From: Calliopum simillimum
Lineage: Eukaryota; Arthropoda; Insecta; Diptera; Lauxaniidae
Reading direction: 5' to 3'
Assembly (NCBI GenBank): GCA_951812925.1
Contig: OX638371.1
Span: 31,594,101-31,658,100 of the forward strand
Length of the DNA: 64,000 bases
Under the pieces are notes generated by a model, which was not told the DNA's origin, ran no database searches, and worked only from the letters and a program-made list of their open reading frames with translations. This document shows positions 9,768 through 21,134 of this stretch, one piece after another. Numbering within the stretch: position 1 is the stretch's first letter; every line of letters begins with the position of its first letter. A program made the translations under genes and the position numbers.

Positions 9768-11783
9768 ACTATAAATCTGGTCGACCATGCAACGAAAAAG
9801 TGGACGAAATTCTTGAAAAGGTGGCGACATAATCTGAGTGAAAAAATTTTACTGACCTCATTTCAGCATATAAATCTTTTCTGAAAAGGAATAATCTCGA
9901 ACCATTTTTACACAGATTGGTTACCGGTGCACACTGGCGACATTTCTCAAAAATGGTTGCAAAAATCAATTTTGGTGTGATAGAAATTTGCAAATCTAAT
10001 GATGCAGTTCGATAAACAAATGATCAAAAAATTATGAAAAAATGGTTCGCTTTGAAGAGCTGGTCAAAGTCGATGGTTTTTTCGAGTTTGTAATTTTTTT
10101 TTTTTTTTTTTTCAAGATGTGGTTCTAATTTTTCTGCAACTTATGAAAAAAAGGTTAATTTTTTTCTATTTATGCTAAAAGCGGTTTTTATACTATCAAG
10201 TTACACTAAAAATAAATGATTTTTTTTTTTAATGTGTGAGGTTTCTGTACTTTTCTGAAACTCTATTTTTACCCTTTTTTTCAACTTCGAATGGAGTTTC
10301 AAAAAAATGTTCACAAAAGATATCTTACGGACTACTAAAACTAAATAGACTGAACAATTCTGAATACAATATAAAAAAATTCAGCTGCGTCTACTTGCAG
10401 CCCTATGTGTTATAATGATTTTCATCAGGAAACCTGTGGCTCATGACGTCATTTTTCGAAAAGGCGTTGCAAAAATCAATTTCGAGTGGGTTCCTTTTAC
10501 AAATCTGATAGTGTCATCAGATAGAGAAATATAAGGAGCTTAAGGATTTGAAAATTTGAACCCATTCGGGCAAGTGGTTTGGTTTTTACAGCCTCTCAAA
10601 TTTGAGTAAATTTTCAAGTTAGCGAAAAAATTTAATTTTTGAGAAAAATGCTTCATATTTTGGTTGAATACTTTGGAAAATGGTTAAAGAAAAGCGATTT
10701 TTTCTTTCACTTAAAGCATAAGTGGTCTTGTCTCATAAAACTGATTTGCAAAAATCTAAGTTTCTTTAATAGCTTTTATTTTTTATGAATTTTTTTTCAA
10801 GACATTGCTTTTAGCGTAGTTTTTAAGCTTTGGGTTGAGTTTAAAAAAAAACTTCGCTTTTTGTAAAGCTCGGCTTACTATACAACTAGTTGGTGTTTAT
10901 CTCTTAGCTTGTGCTCCAAAAACTGTATGGTTTTACTCACAACCCTTTGTGTAAGAGCAACTTTTATGGCGAAACCTATGGATGAAAAAGCAAATTTCAC
11001 GATGTTTTAAGTACAAAACTTTATACATATTTTTAAATTTGTTCCGGGATTTTCCTAACGATATGTATGTAATTTACAGAAAATCGGACTTCAACAAAAC
11101 ATTGCTTTTCACCCTGCAATGCTTTCTAAATGAAATTTAGAATAGCAATAGCTATGAAAATTTTCTATTCAAAACAGAAAACAGAATTAAAATATCTTAA
11201 ATGGTTCAGAAGTTATGATTTTTGCAACGAGAAATGCCAGATGTCGCCACTGTGCGGTGACGGAAAATGTATAATGTATGATAATAATGTGTGAAAAAAA
11301 TTTTGGTTAAAACGAGGTGAGCCTGCCCAAACCGTCACAAAGCCGGAACTGACGCCAAAAAAGGTTTTGCTTAGTACATATTTGGTGGGATAACAAGGGT
11401 CCTGTATACTACGAGCTGCTTTCGCGTGGCCAAATGATTAATTCGGAACTGTACTGTAAACAATTAAAATTATTGAATGAAGCGCTCAAGGAAAAACGTC
11501 CGAAATAAGTCAACAGAAAGGGCGTCGTCTTTCATCACGACAACGCTAGAACACATACTACTTTGGTGACCCGCCAAAAACTGAAGGAGCTTGGCTGGAA
11601 AGTTTTAATGCAACCTTGCGCCTTCGGATAACCATTTGTTTCACCCGTTGCAGAGTTATCTAGAGTATTGCAAAAAGGTCTTATGCGGGTTTTTCGAGCA
11701 GAAATACCAAGGAATTCTTTAAGGTTTTGTCCGAAAGATGGCAAAATGTGGGCAATAACAATGAAAAATATTTGACTCAATAA
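9768..11783 (+). pseudogene. mariner transposase relic split by a nested element
   Basis: The left part (about 9768-9929) reads SGRPCNEKVDEILEK, then FLKRNNLEPFLHRLVTG, which are mariner segments flanking a large internal deletion. The right part resumes at 11256 with GDGKCIMYDNN (the TGDEKW block carrying the first catalytic D, degenerate). It continues through KRGEPAQTVTKPELTPKK, WWDNKGPVYYELLSRG (11383 on), FHHDNARTHTT (second catalytic D at 11539-11541), a damaged SPD region, NHLFHPLQSYL, and SERWQNVGNNNEKYL with a stop at about 11783. Several frameshifts and a stop after EKRPK interrupt it. The intervening 1.3 kb is a separate element inserted within the TGD codons. Confidence 0.88.
9930..11254. 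mobile_element. Transib-like non-autonomous element (CACAGTG ends, 5-bp duplication)
   Basis: The right end read inward is CACAGTGGCGACATCTGG; the left end is CACACTGGCGACATTTCTC. A 5-bp duplication CGGTG flanks it (9925-9929 and 11255-11259). Removing the element and one duplication restores an uninterrupted mariner 'gttaccggtgac', which confirms the boundaries. A 5-bp GC-rich duplication and CAC...GTG ends are characteristic of Transib, the family related to the RAG recombinase. At both ends an A-rich GCAAAAATC lies 22 bp inside the heptamer. A degenerate internal copy of the subterminal region lies near 10444-10525. No transposase ORF was found. The superfamily call is inference; insertion and boundaries are well supported. 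Confidence 0.75.
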
Positions 11784-11789
11784 ATTTAT

Positions 11790-13795
11790 TTTGATGTATG
11801 AAAAAATTTGTTAAACTTAACTCACTTTTCTGAAATTTCCATTCAGACAACCTGATATAAAAAAGTTGCACAAGTAATGTCATTCTGTGAATTGGCTGCC
11901 ATTTTGTCAGAAATGGAAAAGTTGCGCTTTGAAGGCGTAAAGCCATGTATATATTTGACCGACGCTTTCCTTGAATTTATCATTGGTTTTTATTAAACTT
12001 TTATTGATCTAGTAGAGCACCCTAGCCCAAAACTTATGTATGCACAAACGTACTGAAAAAAATAAACCACGTAAAGTACATATGTGAAATGTGATCCTTA
12101 GACAACTGCTGGAAACACATATACATACATACTTATGTGTTTAATATATTGTTATTGTTGTTGTTGACCACACGCGTTCCATTTGTTATTTGCATACAAC
12201 AGCAGGCGGCACTGCTTCACCAAAGGACAAACATTGCATTTTTATTCAGGAAAAGGACATTGCACCCTAAGGACTATTTTGCTGATACTAAAGAAACTGG
12301 GGTTTGCTGTTGGTTTCAGTTGCAGTTTCCTCTTGCCGTTCATACGTACATATTGTTCACTTTGGCGTTGCTGGTGGTATGGTGAGTTTACTGTTGCACG
12401 TATACTTTTGCATGTACTACGTTTTGCAAATACACTCGAATGAATTTGTTAGTAGAATATGAACTTATATAGCAAAGATTCTTTAGTTATTTTTCGAGAC
12501 TGTTTTCACAGCCTTAGGGCTAGAATAACTTAGTTATGACCAAACTGTTGGCATTCTCCTTAGCAAAATCTTTCATGAGTCACAATTGAATACCCCATAT
12601 ACTAAAAATAAATAATAAAAATACTATAAGTACTATAAATACTATAAAAACTAAGAATAATGTTAATTAGACTGATTAAATAAAAAACTTTTTTGGAATT
12701 TTCACGCTTACGCCCAAAAATCCGAAAGAGGGTTTTTAAAAAGTAAGCTGTGTGGGTAGATCTCTGAAAAATGTACCAAAACATGCCTTTTTTAACCCCA
12801 CTCTTTTTTTTAAAACTTGAAGGTATAGAATATGATGACCTAAGCTTCTGGAACATTTTTAAAAAATGAACAAAGACTTACATACATTTTTAGGGATGCC
12901 AAAATGTTGCTTTCGAAAATTTGTTTTAAATCTTCCTTTTTTACGTTCGCAATTATAATAACACACTAAAAAAAAATAGTTTAAATCGTTAAAAATTTGT
13001 GAAGCTTAAACAGCTCAAGACTCATCGAACAGAAATTTAGTTAAGCAAAACTTCAGAAAAGTTTACATGAGCGTTTCTGAAACCAAAAATTTCAATTTAG
13101 TCAAAAAAAGTTAGAATTTCGAAAACAACCAGATGGCAGCCCCAAAAATATATATTGGATTTTTAAAAAGTTTATTTAAATGTTTTAAGACTATATTTAA
13201 TTTTTGTTTCTTAAATAAATATTTCAAGCAAAACTAATATCAACAAAAAACAGGTGGAGGGTTACTAAACGGAGAATGATGAAATGGAGAATGACAAAAT
13301 TTTGCAAAAACAGTAATATCACAATGAAATTAGCAATTTTTTTTTTAAATAGTTGAAACTGGTGGATAGCTCCGTAATTGTTTTACTTAAATAAAGATAA
13401 AATAATAGGTTAAGTAATATAAAGATTTATACACACTTGCGCTCTTTACAAACTTTTAAAAAAAAAAATCACACGAACACACTATCTCAAAACCAAAACT
13501 TATTGAGCTGAAAATACACTGAATGTCCTCTTTCTCTTCACTTTCAGCTCTCTATTTGCTTAATATTAAATACATTTGCAGTAAGAATAAGAAAAACTGG
13601 TTGTCAATTCCATACAAAAAAAAAAATTTCGAAGAGTTAACATAGAAAAACAGTAGCTGAAGTATTATATAGTGTAAATACAAACAATATCGTATAAGTT
13701 TTTTTAGAAAATAACGTAATATGTGAAATGGTTCAATTAAGTACACTAAGAAGCGATTAGAGACAGGATGGAGAATGAGTTTTTAACACTTTATG
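11790..13795. other. unassigned DNA with minor simple repeats
   Basis: A short TTG run lies at 12148-12167 and an 'actataa' simple repeat at 12620-12650. The stretch 12170-12440 is GC-richer and could be unique host sequence, but its overlapping frames (12137-12443) match no family. Nothing else recognised. Confidence 0.45.
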
Positions 13796-13808
13796 TCATA
13801 ATTTTATA

Positions 13809-14664
13809 TTGGGTGTACAACTTAAAAACCGGAATTTGACGGTGGATGTCCGTACTAACAAATATCGTGAAAGCTCGAACTTTATATATATGTCATTTTG
13901 AAGGTACATTTGACAGCTGTCAAAATCAGTCAACAAAACAATTTTATCTTGTGTCCATCATTATTATTTTTCACGATGAATAACGTCGAAAATTGGAGAA
14001 AAAGACAGCATTTGCGGGGGGTTCTAGTGGGTAATTTTTCTGCAAAGAAAACAGCTGCCGAAAGTCATCGCATTCTTGTAGAAGTTTATGGGGACTATGC
14101 TCCAGCTGAATCAAGCTGTCCCGAGTGGTTTAAAAGTGGTTATTTTGATGATTATGAGCTGTTGCCAGGTGGCCAAACCATTAATGCTCAATTTTATCGT
14201 CAACAATTGATCCAATTGAAGCAGAAAATCCAGGCAGAGCGGCCAACGTATGCGACCAGACATGAGTCAATCATTTTCCACCACGATAACGCTCGGCCAC
14301 ATATTGCTGCCCCAGTCAAAAATTACCTGGAAAACAACGGAAAACAACGGATGGGAAATTTTGCCTCACCCGCTTTATAGCCCAGACCTTGCACCATCAG
14401 ACTACCATTTGTTCCGATCGATGCAGAATGCCCTATCAGGAATACGCTTCACTTAAGTTCAAGATATCGAAAATTGGCTCGATTCATTTTTGGCCGCCAA
14501 GCCGGCGCAATTTTTTTGGGATAAAATTCATAAATTGTCTGAAAGATGGGGAAATGTTGTAGCTTCTAATGGACAATACTTTCAATAAAATATATTGTAA
14601 CATTTTTCCACAATAAAGCATCAAATTTCGCTAAAAAATTCCGGTTTTTAAGTTGTACACCCAA
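13809..14664 (+). mobile_element. mariner element with intact TIRs and TA duplication
   Basis: The inverted ends are TTGGGTGTACAACTTAAAAA (continuing CCGGAATTT) and its complement. They are flanked by TA at 13807-13808 and 14665-14666. The 856-bp length against about 1.3 kb for a full mariner reflects an internal deletion in the transposase. The AATAAA-rich 3' part and the ends are well preserved. Confidence 0.93.
13976..14588 (+). pseudogene. mariner transposase, internally deleted and frameshifted
   Basis: It starts at the ATG giving MNNVENWRKRQHLRG and keeps the N-terminal HTH (FSAKKTAAESHRILVEVYG). It jumps at EWFK into DDYELLPGGQTIN, so about 130 codons including the first catalytic Asp are missing. 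The second catalytic Asp remains in FHHDNARPH and the third region in YSPDLAPSDYHLFRSM. The frame breaks at about 14334 because the 10-mer gaaaacaacg is tandemly duplicated. A stop (taa after GIRFT) follows in the second frame, and the C-terminus reads SERWGNVVASNGQYFQ then stop. The deletion makes it catalytically dead. Confidence 0.93.
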
Positions 14665-15397
14665 TAGTAAAATGTTAAAATTTTTTTTTTTTCCAAGCAA
14701 TTCGTATAAAAGCTCTGGTTAAGTAAATTTAAACATGGTTTTGAACCCCGGGACATTGAATGATACATTTTTTGGAGACTCACCCGTATGTAGTTGATTT
14801 TAGGTTCCTATATTTTTTTATATATACCTTGATTCAAGGTGAATAATTTGATATAATGCACAGCTCATTTCGAGCATTTTGGCGATCGTAATAAAATAAG
14901 GAACAAGTCAAGCGTTGCTCCCAAAGCCAAATTTTTTTTTTTTGCCAAAATATGGCTTTGGAAATTAATTACAACAACAACAGCAAAAACAAAAAGTGTC
15001 GCTCAGATCTGGTTTCGGAGATATAGCAATCGGAAGATCGGGATATAGCTTTTATGAAAACAAGTATAAGTTCTGAGTCCCTTGATGGATATTAAAAATT
15101 TTGGTGTCATATGAAAGGTATAATAACTAGCTACCAAATTGGTGTACAAAAGTCTTAAATCCGAGTTTTCGGTTTCGATATATGGCGATTTTAAGATAAT
15201 TTTGACCGGGTTTTTTTTAAAAAACACTATTTTTTTCCAAAAAACGTCTCATCAATCCATAATTTTAGTAACAAAATATGAAAGGCCAATCTATTTACTT
15301 TTGTTAACTATGCCATTTGCATCTGATTTCCTATATTTGTAAAGTTTATCCAAAAAAAAAAAAAAAAAATAGAAGAATTAAAATTTGTATTTTTTTT

Positions 15398-15667
15398 TTA
15401 TAAGATGTCTTCATCTACAACATTATCATCATCATCGTTCTCTGCTTCATAGGAAACGACTTTATGCAATTCTCCCTCATTGGCCATTGGCTCAATCCCC
15501 TCTGCTTTTCACTTTTTAAGGAACATGAATACTGCAATATATCCTTCGTAAAATCATTTTCTTCTTTTAAATACATGCAAAGCGTTTTTGACAAATCGCC
15601 ACAGACTCTCAATCGTATTTGTGTGGTCATTAGTTACTGGATCTTTAAAAGAAATTGAGTGGTTCAC
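15398..15667 (-). pseudogene. ISXO2/IS1595 (Merlin-type) DDE transposase, C-terminal fragment
   Basis: Read from 15667 leftward, the frame gives VNHSISFKDPVTNDHTNTIE, then SLWRFVKNAL, then FYEGYIAVFMFLKK. The block H-T-N-T-I-E-S-L-W followed by F-x-E-G-Y-x(4)-F is the C-terminal signature of ISXO2-like DDE domains, found in IS1595 and eukaryotic Merlin transposases; the Glu of TIES is the expected third acidic residue. Two in-frame stops break it (after KRRK and after FLKK). An acidic D/E-rich tail ends in a stop at 15398-15400. The N-terminal two thirds is missing upstream, where the palindrome at 15758-15809 lies. Confidence 0.85.
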
Positions 15668-15757
15668 CGTTAGGGGGTTAAGACCTTCTTTTTGTAATCA
15701 GTTATATAACCTGACTGAATGATTTGCACAAATTTATAAAAAAGAAAGCGCCGCAGG

Positions 15758-15809
15758 CGAAAAATTGTTATTAAAAATTTCGCGCGAAATTTTTAATAAC
15801 AATTTTTCG
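15758..15809. repeat. perfect 52-bp palindrome, no spacer
   Basis: The left half starts 'cgaaaaattgttatt' and reaches a centre 'tttcgcgcgaaa' at 15783/15784. The right half is its exact complement. It has no loop. Confidence 0.95.
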
Positions 15810-15869
15810 TTTTTGTAGTAAAAGGTAGTAGTTAACCAAACATTTTTGAATAAACATTTTCATTTTGTT

Positions 15870-16265
15870 GTGGTTGATAGTGATGTTGTTGTTGTTAGTA
15901 GTAGTTTTGTTAGTGTTATTGATGTTGTTGTTGTTAGTGGTGTTGTTGTTTTGTTAGTGTTATTGTGTTGTTCTTGTTAGTGGTGTTGTTGTTAGTGTTG
16001 TGTTTTTTGTTTTGTGAGTGTTGTTGTTGGTTGTATTGTTGGTGTTGTTGTTGTTATTGTTGTGGATAGTGGTGTCATTGTATTTGTTAGTGGTGATGTC
16101 GTTGTTGTAATTGTAACGATTCGAACGCCAGGCCAGATATTGTCGTCAAGGTTGCTATTCCTGGCCTCCCAATAGGATGGTCTCTCTGAGACATTGTTGT
16201 TAGTGGTTGTGGTGTTGTTGTTTTTGTTAGCGCTGTTTTTGTTAGTGGTGGTGTTGTTGTTGTAA
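15870..16265. repeat. TTG-rich compound satellite
   Basis: Imperfect 'gttgttgttagtgtt' repeats are interrupted at about 16115-16195 by a non-repetitive GC-richer insert. The minus-strand 96-codon frame with poly-N/T arises from this satellite and is not a gene. Confidence 0.85.
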
Positions 16266-16789
16266 TATTTGCTAAATTTCATAAAAATTCCTTTAGTTTA
16301 ATTTTTGTTTTTCTATAAAAAATGCCCTAATGATGCAAATTCAGCTTTAAATGGAATACCTTATGAAGGAAAATAGATAAGGCTACCATATTTTGTTACC
16401 ACAGCTATAGGTTATTAAGGTATTTTTTTAATTTATAATAGTTTTTTAAAAAAAAACTGGTCAAAATTTTCACAAAATCACCATATCTTGAAAACCATAG
16501 CTTGGATTTAAAACATTTTCAGAATAGTTTTGTAGCCAATTAAAATATCTTTCATATAACATCAATATTTTTGAAAATCATCAAGGGATTCAGAACTTAT
16601 ATTGGTTTTTATAAAAGCTATATCCCGATCTTCCGATGACCATATCTCCAAAACCAAGTCCGAGCGACACTTTTTGATTAAACATTTTTTGTAAAAATTA
16701 TACCTTTAACAAGAAAAGCTTGGTTTAAACCAAATTGGGTTCTGGGAGCAACGCTTGACTTTAGCCTAAAATAAAAATCGCACCAAGCC

Positions 16790-18195
16790 GAAATTTTCAT
16801 GTATCGACCTTTCGCCAAATCTAAATAAATGGCCATCAAAAAAAATGTAAAAAAAAAATCAGCTCACTTTTTTGACACCCACTTTCATATTTATTGGCGT
16901 AATGGTTGAAATCAAAAAAAAAAGTTTTTTTTTTTGAATCAGTTTAATGTAAATACATAATGTATAAAAATAACATACGGATATTAACATTTTCGTTTGA
17001 CGGTGTTGCGACAAAACTTGCATTTGTAAGCAAATCAGGCGCGCACAAAAACGACAACTTCTGCATTTTATGGAAATTCTCACAATATACAAGAGGATAA
17101 AGAAAACTAGATTAGAAAGTAATAAATATTCGAAAGTTTTCCTTTATTTTATTATAGAACTCCGATGCCATACGTATTTTTGTTGAATGCACAAATTTCT
17201 TTTATTGCTTTTATTGCAATAAACTACCTAACGTTTGTTGCAGTTGCAATTGCAACTTTTCTCACAATTTCAGCTTAATCGCCTAAAGGTATGGTTATAC
17301 ATTTTTAGTAGCAAAAAGTTTAACCCAGTGTTTGCTCAAGATTTATTTACATTACATTACTATGTACAGATTGTTATTTAATTTATTTAACTAACGCTTG
17401 CAGAAATTGCTAACACAAACATAATAAATTGTTTTTTGTACTTCAACCTAAAATATTTATGCAGTCAACCAGCCCTTCGGTAGGGAATTACTAAATTTAT
17501 ATAAATGTTATGAAATGTGAAATGATTTAAATAAACACATCTGCATAAACTGTATTGTATAGTTTATTAAATTCTAGTGAATTTAATTGTAAGATATTAC
17601 TTAGTAGATTTTGCTACTTCTACAGAATTTTAGAGCAATGCTCATTTCGTTTTACATGCAAACCCTAATATGAGTTTAATGTGAAAACCTAAATCGATTC
17701 ACTTGAAAAATGAGGAATGATGAACTATGAGTTATTACGCATTGAAAAGGCTTGTGTTCATTTGTGCTGTAAGTAATTAATTCAGAATACGAATTTCAAT
17801 AAGTTATCTTTAAAACATAGCAAATTTCCCCGAAATCTTAGAAAATATTGTCGTTTCCTCAATATCATTTCATTACTTATGGTATTATGATAAACGTAAT
17901 GAATTTTCTTCAGCCTTATGTTCTTGAGCATTTTCGACAGCATCCGCTGATACTGCACTAGCATTTTAACTTGATATTGAAACGAAACTCAAGGGACCAA
18001 TGGAATTGATTGCATTCTTCGTTGTCAATTTATTCTAGATTAGAAAAAGTTAAAAATATTAAGCAACTTCAAAGCAGATTCTACACGATAAATTCACTTG
18101 AACTTGATAACGAAAAGCAATTCCTTGAAAAGATTGTTGGCCGCATTATCTTGTTGATTGAAGAACGGTCGATATCTTTTTCCCTACTTATTTTA
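16790..18195. other. unassigned AT-rich DNA
   Basis: No recognised feature; short frames lack motifs. Confidence 0.45.
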
Positions 18196-18199
18196 AAAA

Positions 18200-18640
18200 A
18201 ACCGTAACTTTGTGTGGGAGACCCCTTAAGGATTGGAAATAGGGCGTAGGTAAGCTGAGAAAAAACTTTGGAGGGGGAATAATGGGGGTCGGTCATATAT
18301 TTGACTCCTCTAGGAGAGACTCCTGGGCAGTTATGGACCCATTTGACGATTTTCTTTCCATATTTTTGATGTCTATGACGTCAATTTTGTGTGGGAGCTA
18401 GAGAAAGAGGGTAAGTATGTTGGGAAAAAATGTTGGGGGGGAAAAAATATTAGGGGCCGGTGATACATTTAACCCATCTAGGGGCACCCTGGGAGTGGTG
18501 TGGTTTGATTTCCTAAAAATGTTAAATTTGTATGGAAACCCCCTTTGGGGTTAGAGATAAGGGATAGGTATGCTTGGTAAAAATGTTGGGGGGAAAAGTA
18601 GTGTGGGTCGGTCATACATTTGACATTAGGGCTGTTAGTA
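18200..18640. repeat. three diverged tandem units
   Basis: The block '(ttt)gt(gt/at)gg(ga)...' followed by 'gggggaa(a/t)...gggtcggt(c/g)atacattt' occurs three times, with 'ggtcggtcatatatttgac' at 18288, 'ggccggtgatacatttaac' at 18455 and 'ggtcggtcatacatttgac' at 18606. Spacing is about 150-170 bp. Confidence 0.75.
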
Positions 18641-19416
18641 AATTTTTTCTCCTTTTCTCCCATCTTTGACTTCAATGTGCCAACCCCTACCCTCACCCCA
18701 ACCGGAAAATTTTTTTTGCAAGCTCATTTTTTTTTTTCCAACCTCACAAAATTAAGGGGTCGCAAGAATCAAAATCCAAAATTCGTGCACTAAAACACCC
18801 ATAACATACATACATATCAAAATGTGAGTAAATAAGTGAGATACATTTATTTAAGGACTATCCCAGAAAATATTTTTTTAACATCTATTGAAAAACCCTT
18901 AACACTAAAATCTATAGAAATTGCTTTTTAAAATTAAAAGAGGAAAACCATTGAAGAACTGTGTTATCTGAGTAGTTAGGTAGGTAGGTCCTACCGTCTA
19001 AGCAATTACTTCTTAAGCTATATACAGTAGACGCCGCTTAATTGACCCCCTTTTAATTGACTTCCCCGGATAATTGATCTAAAAAACGCCTATTGAAACT
19101 GTCCTCATTGAAAAAGGCACCCAAATCCCCTGTTAATTGATTCCCGCTTAATTGGTTTCCCCGGTTAATTGATAGGAAGAAAATGGTTTCCAAATGAAAA
19201 ATACATGTAAAATACCCCTTTTTAAAGATCAACTATATAAAAAGAACAAAAAATATAACGACGGAAAAATCTAAACAGTTTTCAATACAGCTCAATAAAA
19301 ATTTTAATCCTACAAACTATTAATGGCGAAGGCAAAACCGTTAAAGTGTCGTCTTTCGTAAAGTCCATGGAGAAAAATCTTCAGAAAACGCAAAAGGTGC
19401 AAATGATTTCAATAAC

Positions 19417-19500
19417 TCAGTTCTTCCCGGATTATTAAAGGGTTTTGATCAAACTGATATTTTAAATGCCGACGAAAGTGGATTGTGCTTTGGTCTATAA
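19417..19500 (+). pseudogene. pogo/Tigger DDE-domain scrap
   Basis: The frame reads LPGLLKGF, then DQTDILNADESGLCFGL and a stop at 19498-19500. The I-(L/F)-N-A-D-E-(S/T)-G-L block is the first catalytic Asp motif of pogo/Tigger (DDE_1) transposases. Only about 28 codons are legible. Confidence 0.8.
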
Positions 19501-19679
19501 CTTAATTCGTGCGGTTTGCTAAGAGATGGCGTTACTTGATTATTATTCCATCGTTCCAATATTCCGAAAGCTACTGTCATTGTGTGTCTTTTTAGAATAT
19601 GTCATTCATTTGAAGCGTAAACAACAATATTTTTTTTTCACTCAAATTTGTCGAACTTTGCGCCTGAAAAGTGTTTTTG

Positions 19680-19847
19680 CGGGGAGTTCTTCTTCATTAC
19701 TTTAATATGAAGAAAACTGTTGTCGATAGTCATTTTTGCATCGGATCGTGACTGGGGATGAAAAATGGATCCATTACGACAACCCGTAACGCAAACATTC
19801 GTATGTGAAGCCCGGACAACCAGGACCTTCCCAGCCAAGCTCCTAAG
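19680..19847 (+). pseudogene. mariner transposase fragment nested in the Tigger-like element
   Basis: One frame gives FLHRIVTGDEKWIHYDNP, a stop, then RKHSYVKPGQPGPSQPSS and a final stop. This is the first catalytic Asp region (TGDEKW) and linker of a mariner transposase. It is distinct from the pogo DDE scrap just upstream, so it reflects a separate nested insertion. Its TIRs were not found. Confidence 0.85.
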
Positions 19848-20389
19848 CTATCGATTCCCATTTTAAAATCCATTACACCTAGTTTTTCCAATTTTATATG
19901 CTCAACTCTAAGTCTACTACTTAACTACGCACATACCCGAATTTTGTATTAATTTTCATTATTTTATTTTAAGGTGAATTGAAGTTCCCTTTATGTACCT
20001 AATGCACTTTTTAATGTACAATATACAAACATATTTGCTATCTCCTTATGGAGCTTATCACTTAAAGAAATTCTTAAGGCTCTAATCACATATAAAAACC
20101 ATTGCATTAAAACTAAAATCGCCGAATGCAAATTTTTTCTATGCCTAATTGAATCACTCGATCAATTATCCGGGATTCTTTTAATTGAGCAGTCGGATCA
20201 ATTAACCAGGCCCCGCTTAATTGATTCCCCGGTTAATTGAACCGAAAAGTTTGCATTTTTCATGAAGTCAATTAAGCGGGGTCTACTGTATCAGATCCCA
20301 ATGACACAGGGGTTGTTCTTTCTTGACTTCTTTAAGATCTTTTAAACAAGTTCTGCTGCCTTCCATAAACAGATCTATTAGAAAGCTTG

Positions 20390-20975
20390 CCACTTGCTAT
20401 TGTCCTTTTATATTAGAAGCGATTGTAGAAGACCTTTATTGCTGCCTTCTTTGTGGAAAAATTCGTGTCAGGTCTTCATGCCCAATGACATCTATATCAA
20501 AATAAAAAAGAGGAAGAGAAAGCAGCATTCCTGCTTATGTCTTTTCATATTGGAAGTGATCATAGAAGGCTACATTGCTTAATTTTTAGTAGATTTTTTT
20601 CAGACTTTATTATTCTCAATATATTTAATGAAAGTATCTACTACTTAAGTTTCTCTTGCTTGGTACATATTTTTGGATCTCTATGGTAAAGTATATATCA
20701 ATGACATCTTATATAAGACATGTCGATATTCACGATTATCGAAATATGCTGTTGTCCTTTCACATGAGAAATGATCACAGATGACCAGCATCGCTGCCTC
20801 CTTTGTGGAAGCATTGAACGACAGAATGTGTACAAAAGACTGAAAACAACATGCTTGTTTCTTTCCTCTCTTGTTGGAAGCGTTCGTAGAAGGCCTTCTT
20901 TGTAGAAACGTGATTGTTAGGCCTTGGTGTCCAATAACATCATATCTTCAAAAGAAACGAAGAAAGAAGGGGAGA
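20390..20975. repeat. four diverged copies of a roughly 100-bp unit
   Basis: Units share 'tcctttcatattggaagcg...' followed by 'tgctgccttctttgtgga' and 'gg(c/t)cttcatg(t/c)ccaatgacatc'. Copies start near 20393, 20530 (partial), 20745 and 20855. Confidence 0.65.
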
Positions 20976-21134
20976 CACCAAGACTACCAGCTTTCAAATA
21001 AGGGATAATATCGTACCTGTTGAATAGCTCTTTCTCGTACTGGGCACATTCACATTCAACACAGAAAAACGTTTTAGTTTTTATTTATCTTTTAAATTTT
21101 ATTTATCTTTCAAAATTAAGCTACAAGCTTCCTT

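Larger units (their letters stand above)
14890..16770. mobile_element. large inverted-repeat element carrying an ISXO2-like remnant
   Basis: The arms at about 14915-15250 and 16430-16755 are inverted and diverged: 'agtcaagcgttgctccca' against 'tgggagcaacgcttgact', 'gatcgggatatagctttt' against 'aaaagctatatcccgatc', and 'aaaagtgtcgctc' against 'gagcgacacttttt'. Between them are an ISXO2/IS1595-type transposase fragment (minus strand), a perfect palindrome and a TTG-rich satellite. The motifs 'ggagatat...atcggaggatcgg' recur near 50930-50970 beside RGG-rich ORFs, so the repeat family has at least two loci here. Exact termini and duplication were not found. Confidence 0.65.
19025..20288 (+). mobile_element. 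Tigger/pogo-like element with TA duplication
   Basis: The ends are inverted, CAGTAGACGCCGCTTAATTG and its near-perfect complement, flanked by TA at 19023-19024 and 20289-20290. Both subterminal regions carry repeated TTAATTGA with 'ccccgg' between copies. The ends match the CAGTAGAC-type TIRs of pogo/Tigger. A transposase scrap remains inside together with an unrelated mariner fragment. Confidence 0.9.

Noticed and set aside
12137..12443. Two overlapping ORFs in a GC-richer patch
   Set aside because: No domain, and the overlapping frames both start near a TTG microsatellite; neither shows codon bias that decides between them.
16115..16200. tRNA-like segment with GTTCGAATC on the minus strand
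   Set aside because: Only the B-box-like part fits; no A box or cloverleaf could be drawn.
15992..16282. 96-codon frame with poly-Asn/Thr and a central 'SERPSYWEARNSNLDDNIW' segment
   Set aside because: The flanks are a TTG satellite. The central segment could be a captured coding piece, but no family or frame support was found.
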